Position numbers and translations under genes: made by a program
Shown here: positions 1 through 7,741 of the stretch, one piece after another
Layout of the letters: each line of letters begins with the position of its first letter
How positions within the stretch are numbered: the first letter of the stretch is position 1
Origin: DASYML01 sp034665545
GTDB taxonomy: Bacteria; Acidobacteriota; Blastocatellia; Pyrinomonadales; Pyrinomonadaceae
Reading direction: 5' to 3'
Assembly: GCA_034665545.1 (NCBI GenBank)
Contig: JAXDFO010000091.1
Location: forward strand, 1-11,432
DNA: 11,432 nucleotides
Notes under the pieces: generated by a model
What the model saw: only the letters and a program-made list of their open reading frames with translations
Told to the model about the DNA's origin: nothing
Databases searched by the model: none

Positions 1-1487
1 CAGTTTTCTATGTAGAAGAGGTCCAGGCGGACCATCTCCTCGAAAGGGAGGCGGTTGCGCCCGGAGACCTGCCACAAACCCGTGAGGCCGGGTTTCATGT
101 CGAGTCGTTTGCGATGCCATAGTTGATAGGCTTCGACTTCGTAAGGGATTGGCGGGCGTGGGCCCACGATGCTCATGTCGCCGCGCAGGACGTTCAGGAG
201 TTGCGGCAGTTCATCAAGGCTCAAACGCCTGAGCGCGCGCCCGACCCTCGTCACGCGCTTATCTTCAACCAGCTTGTAAGCTGGCCGCGCATCATCGCCT
301 TGATTGGTCTCAGGAATCCCCGCGATGTACTGTCGCTGGTACTCCCTATGCACACTGTCATCCGCGCCGACCCTCATCGTGCGAAACTTGTAGAAGAGAA
401 AAATGCGCCCGTCCATCCCGACGCGTTCCTGCGTGTAACAGATCGGACCCCTCGAATCGAGCTTGATGAGAATGGCGACGATGAGCCACAACGGAGACAT
501 GAACGCAATCGCAATCGAAGCGATGATGATGTCGGACGCGCGCTTTAAGAGACGCGCCGCGCCCGGCAGAGGCTCCCGGAAAAGTCTTATCATCGGCAGC
601 GCGCCGATCTGGTCAATCTCCGTCTTGCGCGGCAGGCAGTTGAAGAGACTCGGCGCGATGCGAAACTCTACGCCGCGCCTGCGTCCCACTCTCATCATCA
701 CTTCAAAGAGCGCGTCGCCCGAAACGCCTGGGTCTGTGATGATGACTTCGTTCGCGCCCGATTCGCGTATCGCTTCGGGCAAGCCTTTGAAATCACTGAC
801 GACCGGCACGCCCTCGAAACTCTCCGGCAGGCTCTCGTTAATTGGTCCATTTTCCACGACGCCGATGACCCGATAACCCAGTTCGCGCCGCGACCTCATC
901 TCACTGATACAGAGCGCGGCTTCCGCTCCACGCCCTACGACGAGCGTTGGAATCAAGTTTATCTCCCGCCTCCGCACGAAGGTTTGCGCGCCCCGGACCA
1001 ATAATCTCAAGAGGGCGTAAGCGGCGAGCGCGAGAAAGAAATCGAGTACGAAGACGCTGCGAGCATAAGAGAAGGAGCGATATTGAAAGCCGCCGCGATA
1101 GAGAAACGCCGCCGCCACGATGAGCAGGCTGCCGATGGCAGTCGCCTTGAAGACGCGCCCCGCATCGTCCACATATGAGAACCCGCCGCGCAAGCGATAC
1201 ATCTCATAATAAGCGTTCATCACGAGACGTAGAGGCAGCACGAAGACCAGCAGCGCGCCATACGGAGCAAACCTTCCGCTCCAGGTCAAGCCCCCGCCAG
1301 ACGCATGCTGAAAAACGGGCATGTCCTCTCGCAAGTAAAACGAGACGACGAAAGTAGAGAAGGCGAGCGCGGCGTCTAACAGGACCAGTAATGCCCTGAC
1401 CAGTGGGACGACCCACTGCGGCGCACGCGCGGGCACACGCACCGCCCGCGCCTCGCTCAACTGCTCTCTCATCCGTTCAACTCGCAT
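1..1487 (-). CDS. Polyprenyl glycosylphosphotransferase (sugar-1-phosphate to undecaprenyl-phosphate), 3' end cut by window
   Basis: An open frame of 495 codons runs leftward and is still open at the window edge. It would transfer a sugar-1-phosphate from a nucleotide sugar to undecaprenyl phosphate at the inner membrane, the priming step of polysaccharide assembly. Four likely membrane helices lie at about residues 28-50, 77-92, 117-130 and 143-166. A Rossmann-like CoA_binding_3-type domain spans about 175-290. A hydrophobic helix at 318-343 precedes the bacterial sugar transferase core. The core shows KFRTMR (367-372), the Asp-Glu dyad D425-E426 in SLDELPQL, SIVGPRPP (439-446) and KPGLTGLWQVSG (465-476). 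Only about 20 C-terminal residues should be missing, judging from family members. The ATG at 1487 is chosen as start; an ATG at 1472 is equally plausible. The gene begins 31 nt after the DUF354 stop. The sugar donor cannot be read from the sequence. Confidence 0.93.
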   Translation of the reverse strand, partial: MRVERMREQLSEARAVRVPARAPQWVVPLVRALLVLLDAALAFSTFVVSFYLREDMPVFQHASGGGLTWSGRFAPYGALLVFVLPLRLVMNAYYEMYRLRGGFSYVDDAGRVFKATAIGSLLIVAAAFLYRGGFQYRSFSYARSVFVLDFFLALAAYALLRLLVRGAQTFVRRREINLIPTLVVGRGAEAALCISEMRSRRELGYRVIGVVENGPINESLPESFEGVPVVSDFKGLPEAIRESGANEVIITDPGVSGDALFEVMMRVGRRRGVEFRIAPSLFNCLPRKTEIDQIGALPMIRLFREPLPGAARLLKRASDIIIASIAIAFMSPLWLIVAILIKLDSRGPICYTQERVGMDGRIFLFYKFRTMRVGADDSVHREYQRQYIAGIPETNQGDDARPAYKLVEDKRVTRVGRALRRLSLDELPQLLNVLRGDMSIVGPRPPIPYEVEAYQLWHRKRLDMKPGLTGLWQVSGRNRLPFEEMVRLDLFYIEN

Positions 1488-1499
1488 CCGTTCAACGCT
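1470..1499 (-). repeat. 15-nt tandem duplication carrying two alternative start codons
   Basis: Two adjacent 15-nt units (1470-1484 and 1485-1499) share CATCCGTTCAAC and match at 13 of 15 positions. On the coding strand each unit reads GTTGAACGG followed by, or preceding, an ATG. The duplication therefore gives the sugar transferase two in-frame ATGs (1487 and 1472) with identical upstream context. A purine-rich stretch (GAAGAGAAGCG) lies upstream of the first ATG and slightly favours 1487. Confidence 0.75.
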
Positions 1500-1518
1500 T
1501 CTCTTCGCTTGTCTCTCT

Positions 1519-2541
1519 TCAATCTACGAGTATCAAGTCTGCCACCTGCGCGCGGACGTGTGAAGCGCGACGCGCGTGCGTCTCGCCCTTCTTCTCTACA
1601 GGCAGGTCGTCCAGGTCCGCGCGCGTGCTGATGCGACGCAGGCGGCCTTCGCGCACAAGCTCTTCATCTATCGCGGCCCACCGGCCCATGTAGATGGTCG
1701 CGGCGGGCACGCCGAGCGCGGCTGCTTCCCTGTTCATAGTGCCGCCCGCGCTGATGACCAGGTCCGAAGCGGCTATCAGGTTCGCGCCGTCTAAAGCCTC
1801 TCGCGGCAAAATCATTTTCCCGCACCCCTCGCGCGAAGCATACAACGCGCGCTGCGCTTCATTGCGCGCCAGCATGATGACGCGGGCACTCTCGTTGGCG
1901 CATAACCTGCTCATCAACTCTTCAAACAACTCGTTTTCAAAACGATGATACAGCGCATCCCTCGCGGGCGGCCTCACCGTCACAAGCACTTCGCCCGGCT
2001 CGACGCCAAGCCCGCGCAATGTCGAAGCGAAGCGCGGGTCCGCTTTAAAGTCCGAGAGATAGACATCCTCTTTCGTCCCATCGTAACGCCGCACCTTCCC
2101 CGCGCGCGCGCCGTACTTGCGCAACGCTTCCTCAGGGAAAGAACGCGGCACGATGACCCGCGATGCCAATCGAAACGCCAGGTGATTCGCGGGCTGGTGT
2201 TCATAGTCCATCAGCGTCACGCTCTTAATGCCGAGCAGGCGAGCCGCCGCCACATGCGCGTAAGAGTTATGAGAGACCGCGAGTTCAAAGCCGCGACCGC
2301 GCGCCCATCCGACGAGCGACGCCACGCGCCCCGCCAGATTCCCCGCCTTGCCCATGAGACCACGCCCGCCGTGCCCGCCAACAACAGACACGTTGAGATT
2401 AGCATCCCTCGCCATCTCCAACGTCTGCGCGAAATCACGCGCCGTCAATTCTACATCCGCCCCGCGCCCCTCAAACTCTGGAATCAGCGCGCGAAAGAAA
2501 GGCACATGCGGCGAGTTCGCCAGGTCAATCCACAAACGCAT
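1519..2541 (-). CDS. DUF354 family GT-B-like protein (putative glycosyltransferase)
   Basis: This 340-residue protein matches the DUF354 family, which has a UDP-glycosyltransferase-like GT-B fold and usually sits in archaeal and bacterial surface-glycan loci. The N-terminal signature WIDLANSPHVPFF (4-16) is typical. A middle YDGTKEDVYL motif lies at 153-162. The C-terminal DLVISAGGTMNREAAALGVP (260-279) looks like the nucleotide-sugar-binding half of GT-B enzymes. No membrane helix or signal peptide is seen, so it is probably cytoplasmic. Length is normal for the family. The ATG at 2541 directly abuts an intergenic palindrome and is preceded by TTGCTCTT rather than a Shine-Dalgarno sequence. 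It lies 31 nt ahead of the sugar transferase, consistent with an operon. Donor and acceptor are unknown. Confidence 0.88.
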   Translation of the reverse strand: MRLWIDLANSPHVPFFRALIPEFEGRGADVELTARDFAQTLEMARDANLNVSVVGGHGGRGLMGKAGNLAGRVASLVGWARGRGFELAVSHNSYAHVAAARLLGIKSVTLMDYEHQPANHLAFRLASRVIVPRSFPEEALRKYGARAGKVRRYDGTKEDVYLSDFKADPRFASTLRGLGVEPGEVLVTVRPPARDALYHRFENELFEELMSRLCANESARVIMLARNEAQRALYASREGCGKMILPREALDGANLIAASDLVISAGGTMNREAAALGVPAATIYMGRWAAIDEELVREGRLRRISTRADLDDLPVEKKGETHARRASHVRAQVADLILVD

Positions 2542-2542
2542 A

Positions 2543-2643
2543 AGAGCAAGTAGGAAGTTGGCAGGATGAAGGATGAAAGAAGAATGATTCCGGTTGAATA
2601 GTCACAACTTCATCCTTCATCCCTCCGCCTTCATCCTTGCTCT
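2543..2643. repeat. Intergenic palindromic element 1, built on GGATGAA heptamers
   Basis: The gap between the toroid gene and the DUF354 gene is almost entirely one imperfect inverted repeat. Outer arms AGAGCAAG (2543-2550) and its complement (2636-2643) match perfectly. After 13 nt on each side come perfect 14-bp inner arms (2564-2577 and 2609-2622), each made of two GGATGAA units. The central loop is about 31 nt. The element supplies the last codons and stop of the upstream gene and ends next to the ATG of the downstream gene. No T-run follows the stem, so a standard Rho-independent terminator is unlikely. Confidence 0.85.
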
Positions 2644-3812
2644 AACAGTCTTGACAGCGCGTACATCATCCAGGCTTGAGACCAGCGCATGTATGGGATA
2701 CGCACCGTATAGAAGCGACGACGCTGGTAATGAAAAAAGCCGCGCCGGTCTCTCAAGTTTTTAATGGTCCAATGAGCGACCCTGTGGGCCCATTCGAGGG
2801 CGCGCGGGTCCACGTCCTTCATTGACAGGAAAGCCTCTATGCTTGCGCCCGCCGAATGCGCGTCCGCCGGGTAGAGCCTGTCATGGTAGTATTTCGGCCA
2901 CCCGTCGGCAAGAAAGAAGGTCTCGCGCCAGAATTCATAGCCGCGTTTCAACGCGCCCGCAAACTCTTCGCGCGCCTCGCTCGAATGATTCATGATGCGA
3001 GATAAGCTGGTGAGGACGAAGGCCGTGTGAAAATTATCGGCCCAGGATTGAAAGCCCTCCGCGCCGTAGGCCCACGAGCCGTCCTCGCGCTGGCGACGCA
3101 CGACGTAACGCGCGCCCTTGATGGCCCACTCCTTCAACTCGTCTTCGCCCGTCAACGCCCCGACCGCCGAGAGAGTTTCCGCCGCCAGCAGGCTCGCGTT
3201 GAAAACCCTCGTCCTATCAAGTGGCGAATAACTCCAACAGACTTCCGCGCCCGTCTCTTCAGTTCGATGAAGGTCTCTTAAGATAAACTCGCACGCGTCG
3301 CGCGCCGTTCGCAGGTAAGACTCATCATTAAAGGTCCGGGACGCTTCGACCAGAGAGAGCGCGGCGAAGGCCGTCGGGACGATGGTCGGCGTGCCCTTCG
3401 GCGCGAAGAACGCGCGGCCCTGCCAGTCGAAATTATATCCCCACGCAGCCCCGCTCCAACCTTCCAGACGCGCCGATAGCAAATCTCTCATCAAAGACCG
3501 CGCGAGTTCTCCCGTCTCCGCCGATGCATCTTTGCGAAACAGCGCGAGCGCGGCGAGGGCGAAGAGCGCGAGTCCCTTCGGATTTTTTCCTTCGGGCACG
3601 AGGGCGAGTCGGCGCAGGTTGACGGGCGAGCGTTTGAAGAGTTGCGTCCAGATGAGGCGGGCCGTGCGCGAAGACTTGAGGGGCGTCGCTTGAAAGAGTC
3701 GGCTGTTCAAACCATCGAAAGGGTCGTGCCCGGCGAAATCGCGCGCGCGACACCAGGCCAGCAACTCGCTCAAGGCAGGCTCAAGCTCGCTCGTTTCTAT
3801 CGCGCGGTTCAC
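2631..3812 (-). CDS. Alpha/alpha-toroid protein with a QW-like motif, polysaccharide-locus type, function unknown
   Basis: This 393-residue protein looks like an alpha/alpha toroid (six-hairpin glycosidase or terpenoid-cyclase-like fold). Helix pairs alternate with aromatic, glycine-rich turns: GWSGAAWGYNFDWQ (118-131), RQREDGSWAYG (240-250), DGWPKYYHDRLYPAD (303-317) and RIPYMRWSQAWMMYALSRLL (371-390). Residues 232-247 (K-G, then Y-V, Q241, G245-x-W247) fit the QW motif of triterpene cyclases. I see no DxDD or DCTAE catalytic motif, so cyclase activity is not supported. Relatives are, to my memory, sometimes mislabelled delta-aminolevulinic acid dehydratase; nothing here resembles that enzyme. 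The start is a GTG at 3812 that overlaps the amidotransferase stop by 4 nt (GTGA), which implies translational coupling and a linked role. The last residues and stop lie inside palindromic element 1. A role in recognising or processing a glycan is a guess. Confidence 0.85.
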   Translation of the reverse strand: MNRAIETSELEPALSELLAWCRARDFAGHDPFDGLNSRLFQATPLKSSRTARLIWTQLFKRSPVNLRRLALVPEGKNPKGLALFALAALALFRKDASAETGELARSLMRDLLSARLEGWSGAAWGYNFDWQGRAFFAPKGTPTIVPTAFAALSLVEASRTFNDESYLRTARDACEFILRDLHRTEETGAEVCWSYSPLDRTRVFNASLLAAETLSAVGALTGEDELKEWAIKGARYVVRRQREDGSWAYGAEGFQSWADNFHTAFVLTSLSRIMNHSSEAREEFAGALKRGYEFWRETFFLADGWPKYYHDRLYPADAHSAGASIEAFLSMKDVDPRALEWAHRVAHWTIKNLRDRRGFFHYQRRRFYTVRIPYMRWSQAWMMYALSRLLEQG

Positions 3813-5746
3813 TGCGGGCTGCCGACCGTCTCTTCCACGCGCCGCCTGGTCCCTATAAAGCTTTCATGCCAGAGTTCAAACATGAGCAGGGTCCAGAGCA
3901 GTTTGCGATGGTTGGCCTGTCCGCGCTCGTGCTCGTCCTGCAAGCGCGTCACGTAAGCGGCATCGAAGAGGCCGTTGCGGCTGATGCGTTCGGGCGAGAG
4001 AAGGTCGCGCGCGAGCGGGCGCAGTTTGCCCTTGAGCCATTCGGCGACGGGGACGCCGAAGCCCTTCTTGCCACGCTTCGTGACGAAGGGCGGCAGGAGC
4101 GGCGCGACCGCGCGCTTCAAAATATACTTTGACTTGCTGCCGCGCAGTTTGTAGTTGACGGGCAAAGAGGCCGCGTACTCCGCCACGCGCTGGTCCAGAA
4201 AAGGCGCGCGCACTTCGAGGCTCACGGCCATGCTCGCGCGGTCAACTTTCGTGAGGATGTCTTCGGCCAGATAGAGCCGCGTGTCCAGGCTCTGCATGCA
4301 CTCGATGGTGTTGTCGGCGTCGCAGTCTTCGAGTAGCAGTTGACGGGCCTGCCGGTAAACGTCGCCGTCGCTCGCTCGCCGCACCTCCTCGCTCAAGAGC
4401 GCGTCCTGCTCCGCAGGCGTGAACGAGCCGAACCAGATGTGATGCCGCGCGACGCGCTCTTGCGATGCGCCCGCGATAAACCTGCGCGCCTTGAAATCGA
4501 ATGAGAGGTTGTTGGTGCTGACGGGCAGGCGGCGCACGAAGGGTTCTATCAGGAGGCGTTTGAGGGAGGCGGGCAGGCGTTCGTAAATGTTGGCCCAGCG
4601 ATGGCCCACGTACATTGGATAGCCCGCGAAGAGTTCGTCGCCGCCATCGCCGCCGAGCGCGACCGTCACATGCTTGCGCGTAAATCTTGAGAGCAGGTAG
4701 GTCGGCACGAGCGAAGGGTCGCTGAACGGCTCGTCCATCCAAGAGCCTATCTCGCCGACCAGATTAGCCGCGAGGTCAACACTCAGTCTCTCTTCGTGAT
4801 GGTCCGTGCCGAGAAACTTTGCGACGCCGCGCGCGTAGGATGATTCGTCGAACGAAGGCTCGTCGAATGAGATGGAGAAAGTCTTGACGGCTTCGGATGA
4901 AGCCCTCACGGCCATCGCCGCGACCGCAGAGGAATCAACCCCGCCCGATAACAGCACGCCGAGCGGCACGTCCGAGACCAGTCGCAGACGCACCGAATCG
5001 AAGAGCAGTTCACGAAGCCGCTCCGTCGCCTCTTCTTCGGACGGGACGGGCTCAGGCGTCTTGTAGCTCAAACGCCAGTAGGGCCGCTCATCCACGCGTC
5101 CATCTTCGATTGTCAGCGTGTGCGCCGCCGTCAACTTCTGTATGCCCTGGTAAATCGAGAGCGGCGCGGGCACGTAATCGAAAGAGAGATAATGCCTGAG
5201 CGCGTCGAGGTTGATGGAGGGTTGGACCAGAGGGTGCGCGAGCAGGACTTTCGGCTCTGAAGCGAAGAGGAACGTGCCTTGGAAGACGCCCCAGTAGAGC
5301 GGCTTTTCTCCGAAGCGGTCGCGCGCGATGAAGAGCCTGCGCCTATCCGCGTCCCACAAAGCGAAGGCGAACATCCCGTTGAGATGTTGGACCATCTCCT
5401 GCCCGTACTCTTCATAGAGATGCGGCAGAACTTCCGTGTCCGACTCTGAACGAAAATGATGGCCCTGCGCTTCGAGGCGCGCGCGCAACTCCCTGTAGTT
5501 ATAAATCTCGCCGTTGAGCACGACCGCTACGCTCTGGTCCTCGTTCCAGGCAGGCTGCTCGCCCGTCTGTAGGTCTATGATGGCGAGGCGGCGCATCCCC
5601 AGCGCGACACCCGTCGTCACCATCAACCCCTCAGAGTCAGGCCCGCGATGCGTCATCCGGTCGCACATCGCATGCAGAAGCGAGCGCGCGCCCTCCGGCG
5701 GCGGCGTGCGCGCATCCATGTTGGCCCATCCGGTTATTCCACACAT
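3809..5746 (-). CDS. asnB: Asparagine synthase (glutamine-hydrolysing) family amidotransferase
   Basis: The 645-residue protein has both domains of glutamine-dependent asparagine synthetases. The N-terminal class II amidotransferase domain (about 1-210) has the nucleophile Cys2 (MCGITGW), MRRLAIIDL (51-59), LNGEIYNY (77-84) and ESDTEV (101-106). The C-terminal synthetase domain has the ATP-binding PP-loop SGGVDSS (267-273) and GGDGGDE (365-371). All catalytic residues expected appear present. The usual reaction is aspartate plus glutamine plus ATP to asparagine. However, copies in polysaccharide loci, including exosortase-associated amidotransferases, are thought to amidate sugar carboxylates or other substrates. 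The location here, coupled to the toroid gene by a 4-nt overlap, favours glycan modification over housekeeping asparagine synthesis, but the substrate is inferred. Start at 5746 is fixed because Cys must be residue 2. Confidence 0.95.
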   Translation of the reverse strand: MCGITGWANMDARTPPPEGARSLLHAMCDRMTHRGPDSEGLMVTTGVALGMRRLAIIDLQTGEQPAWNEDQSVAVVLNGEIYNYRELRARLEAQGHHFRSESDTEVLPHLYEEYGQEMVQHLNGMFAFALWDADRRRLFIARDRFGEKPLYWGVFQGTFLFASEPKVLLAHPLVQPSINLDALRHYLSFDYVPAPLSIYQGIQKLTAAHTLTIEDGRVDERPYWRLSYKTPEPVPSEEEATERLRELLFDSVRLRLVSDVPLGVLLSGGVDSSAVAAMAVRASSEAVKTFSISFDEPSFDESSYARGVAKFLGTDHHEERLSVDLAANLVGEIGSWMDEPFSDPSLVPTYLLSRFTRKHVTVALGGDGGDELFAGYPMYVGHRWANIYERLPASLKRLLIEPFVRRLPVSTNNLSFDFKARRFIAGASQERVARHHIWFGSFTPAEQDALLSEEVRRASDGDVYRQARQLLLEDCDADNTIECMQSLDTRLYLAEDILTKVDRASMAVSLEVRAPFLDQRVAEYAASLPVNYKLRGSKSKYILKRAVAPLLPPFVTKRGKKGFGVPVAEWLKGKLRPLARDLLSPERISRNGLFDAAYVTRLQDEHERGQANHRKLLWTLLMFELWHESFIGTRRRVEETVGSPQ

Positions 5747-5856
5747 AAGAGCAAGTAGAAGGTCGGCAACGTGAGGGACGAAGTGGGCGAAAGTTTGAAT
5801 CGTTCAATAGCAGAGCGATTCAAACTTTCTTACTTCATCCTTTATCCTTCATCTTT
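5744..5856. repeat. Intergenic palindromic element 2, with AAGGATG-type heptamers
   Basis: This element fills the gap between the GT2 and amidotransferase genes. A perfect 14-bp stem GAAAGTTTGAATCG (5789-5802) pairs with 5816-5829 around a 13-nt loop. The stem extends outward imperfectly through GGACGAAGT against GGATGAAGT. Three consecutive heptamers (CATCCTT, TATCCTT, CATCTTT) occupy 5836-5856 and encode the last residues of the GT2 protein. The other edge, CATAAGAGCAAGTAG (5744-5758), is identical to the corresponding edge of element 1 and includes the amidotransferase start codon. No T-run follows the stem on either strand. Confidence 0.85.
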
Positions 5857-6870
5857 GTTTTTCACTCCGATCTTCTCGCGCACGGCGTAGATGCGTTTGG
5901 CCTGCGATTCGTGGTAGGTGCGCACGAGCATCTCCGCGAGCAGGCCCATCAGGAGAAATTGAACGCCGACGGCGAACATCACAATAGCGAGAATCGGCAA
6001 AGGCGTCTGGACGAAATCCGCCCGGTGAAAGATTTTGAGAAAGACCGCGTAGAGTCCCGCGAGCAGCGAGATGGTGAAGGCGAGCACGCCGAACGTGCCG
6101 AAGACATAAATCGGCTTGGTCCCATACGACGCCATGAACTTAATCGTCATCAGGTCAAAGACGACTTTGAGCGTGCGCGAGAGGCCATACTTGGATTTGC
6201 CCATCGTGCGCGGGTGATGCTCTACGGGAATCTCCGCCACGCGCGCGCCCGCCCAAGAGGCGTAGATGGGAATGAAGCGATGCATCTCTCCATAGAGCCG
6301 CACGTCTTCGAGCGATTCGCGCCTGTAGGCTTTGAGCGAGCAGCCGTAGTCGTGCAAGGGCACGCCGCCGATCCATGAGATTAAACGGTTGGCTATCATG
6401 GATGGAATCTTGCGCGTGATTAAGGTGTCCTGACGATTTTTGCGCCAGCCCGAAACAACGTCGTATCCCTGGTCCAATTTTTCGAGCAGGCGCACGATGT
6501 CCGCCGGGTCGTTCTGCAAATCCGCATCCATCGGAATCAAGACGCGCCCGCGCGCGTTGTCAATGCCTGCGGCCATCGCCGCCGTCTGCCCGTAGTTGCG
6601 GCGCAACGCGATAACGCGCACGCGCGAGTCCACGTGGGCCAACCCGCGCAGGACTTCCAGGCTGCCGTCGTTAGAGCCGTCGTCAACGTAAATAATCTCT
6701 GCCGTGCGTCCCAATGCGCGCAAGGCTTCGTCCAGCTTGGCGTGAAGCGGGCGCAGGTTCGGCTCTTCATTATAGACGGGCAGAAAGATGGAGATGTCCG
6801 GCACGTCGCCATCGTCGCGTTCAGGCTGTCGTGTGATTAAAGTCTCTTCTTCGTCGGTTATCTTCATCAT
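5842..6870 (-). CDS. Membrane-anchored family 2 glycosyltransferase (DPM1/GtrB/ArnC-like)
   Basis: The 342-residue enzyme has a GT-A catalytic domain and two C-terminal membrane helices, the arrangement of bactoprenol-phosphate glycosyltransferases (GtrB, ArnC). Catalytic-domain motifs are FLPVYNEEPNL (29-39), VDDGSNDGS (62-70, nucleotide binding) and the DxD-type MDADLQNDP (114-122). HDYGCSLKAYRR lies at 173-184 and HPRTMGKSKYGLSR at 219-232. Membrane helices lie at about 254-280 and 290-316. Such enzymes move a sugar from a nucleotide donor to polyprenyl phosphate, or modify a lipid-linked glycan, on the cytoplasmic face. Two ATGs are adjacent (6870 and 6867), preceded by GCTTTT without a Shine-Dalgarno sequence. 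The final residues (KNKDEG) and the stop fall inside palindromic element 2. Confidence 0.93.
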   Translation of the reverse strand: MMKITDEEETLITRQPERDDGDVPDISIFLPVYNEEPNLRPLHAKLDEALRALGRTAEIIYVDDGSNDGSLEVLRGLAHVDSRVRVIALRRNYGQTAAMAAGIDNARGRVLIPMDADLQNDPADIVRLLEKLDQGYDVVSGWRKNRQDTLITRKIPSMIANRLISWIGGVPLHDYGCSLKAYRRESLEDVRLYGEMHRFIPIYASWAGARVAEIPVEHHPRTMGKSKYGLSRTLKVVFDLMTIKFMASYGTKPIYVFGTFGVLAFTISLLAGLYAVFLKIFHRADFVQTPLPILAIVMFAVGVQFLLMGLLAEMLVRTYHESQAKRIYAVREKIGVKNKDEG

Positions 6871-6884
6871 AAAAGCATTGGTCA

Positions 6885-6921
6885 GTGACGAGCGACAGGC
6901 GACAAGCTTGAATGCCTGTCG
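6885..6921. repeat. Intergenic heptamer tract with short hairpin (element 4)
   Basis: Three consecutive heptamers (GTGACGA, GCGACAG, GCGACAA; 6885-6905) lie in the 60-nt gap between the HWWF methyltransferase and the GT2 gene. A perfect 8-bp stem CGACAGGC (6893-6900) pairs with GCCTGTCG (6914-6921) around a 13-nt loop. It looks like a shorter or decayed relative of the longer palindromic elements. No T-run follows directly, so terminator function is doubtful. Confidence 0.6.
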
Positions 6922-6930
6922 GGCTGTTTC

Positions 6931-7722
6931 TCATTGTGACTCTTCGACGCGTCGCGCGACGCAGAGGGCCGAGACGCCGAACGGGAAATTCAGGTGGCGC
7001 AGGAGCGCGCTCTCCGCTCCGAGAATGCGTCCGAGCAGGCCGTTGAGGGCCGAGACGTTGATGTTGTTTTCCGAAGCGGGACGCAGGCCGGTCGCGCGCA
7101 TCAGGGCGCGGCCCGCGAGTATCGGCGCGAAGAAACTGATGTTGGCGTAAGTCGCGCGTTCGACCTCGAAGCCAGCCTCGCGCACGGCCCTTCCCAGATT
7201 CTTCAGAGTGTAACGACGCCTGTGATGGCTCACGTCATCCTGCACGCCCCACAGAAACATGAAAGCCGGGACGAACAAGAGCGCGCGGCCCCCCGGTCTC
7301 AACACGCGCCGCATCTCTCTTAAGCCAGCCACATCATCGTCCAGATGCTCCACGACATCAAGCGCGGTCACGAGGTCGAAAGAGCCGTCCTCGTAGGGCA
7401 GCGTTTCCGCCGCGCCGAGCCGCACTTTCTCAAGGCCACGCGCGCGGCAGAACGCGAGCGCGTCCGCAGAGATGTCCACGCCCTCGGCGTCGCCATACTG
7501 GGCCAGTAATTCCAGGTTCGCCCCCGTCCCGCATCCGACATCCAGGATACGCGCCCTCTCATCCTTCATCGCGCGGCAAATCTCTTCGACGAAGCTGCCG
7601 ATGATGCGCCGCCGCCCGGCGAACCACCAGTGCGTCCCCTCGACCTCATACATGATAGAGTAGGTGTGCTGCTGCATCTCGCGCGGCAACGCCTTCTCCA
7701 TACTCTTCGTCGTGCTCGCCAT
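6931..7722 (-). CDS. Class I SAM-dependent methyltransferase, HWWF-type
   Basis: The 263-residue protein is a Rossmann-fold methyltransferase. The N-terminal HWWFAGRR (31-38) is characteristic of a methyltransferase group common in glycan loci. Motif I is ILDVGCGTG (59-67), the acidic residue ending strand 2 is D83 in GVDIS, and LDVVEHLDDD (121-130) with LRPGGRALLFVPAF (141-154) form later motifs. A hydrophobic stretch near 194-208 may associate with the membrane. The substrate is probably a sugar or lipid-linked glycan, inferred only from position. The start at 7722 follows TAATTTTT with no Shine-Dalgarno sequence, 19 nt after the preceding gene's stop. An ATG further in (residue 8) is a possible alternative start. 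Confidence 0.92.
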   Translation of the reverse strand: MASTTKSMEKALPREMQQHTYSIMYEVEGTHWWFAGRRRIIGSFVEEICRAMKDERARILDVGCGTGANLELLAQYGDAEGVDISADALAFCRARGLEKVRLGAAETLPYEDGSFDLVTALDVVEHLDDDVAGLREMRRVLRPGGRALLFVPAFMFLWGVQDDVSHHRRRYTLKNLGRAVREAGFEVERATYANISFFAPILAGRALMRATGLRPASENNINVSALNGLLGRILGAESALLRHLNFPFGVSALCVARRVEESQ

Positions 7723-7741
7723 AAAAATTAAAGATGAAAAG

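Noticed and set aside
123..548. Plus-strand open frame of 141 codons at the left end
   Set aside because: It is the same codon register as the sugar transferase on the other strand, whose core motifs (KFRTMR, SLDELPQL, SIVGPRPP) lie exactly here.
1945..2553. Plus-strand open frame of 202 codons opposite the DUF354 gene
   Set aside because: It is the antisense of a gene with clear family motifs; its product is Arg/His/Gln-rich with no recognisable domain, as expected from a GC-rich shadow frame.
5789..5829. 14-bp hairpin as an intrinsic terminator after the GT2 gene
   Set aside because: The stem is AT-rich and is followed on the coding strand by GCCCACTTCG, with no T-run, and transcription must presumably continue into the amidotransferase gene.
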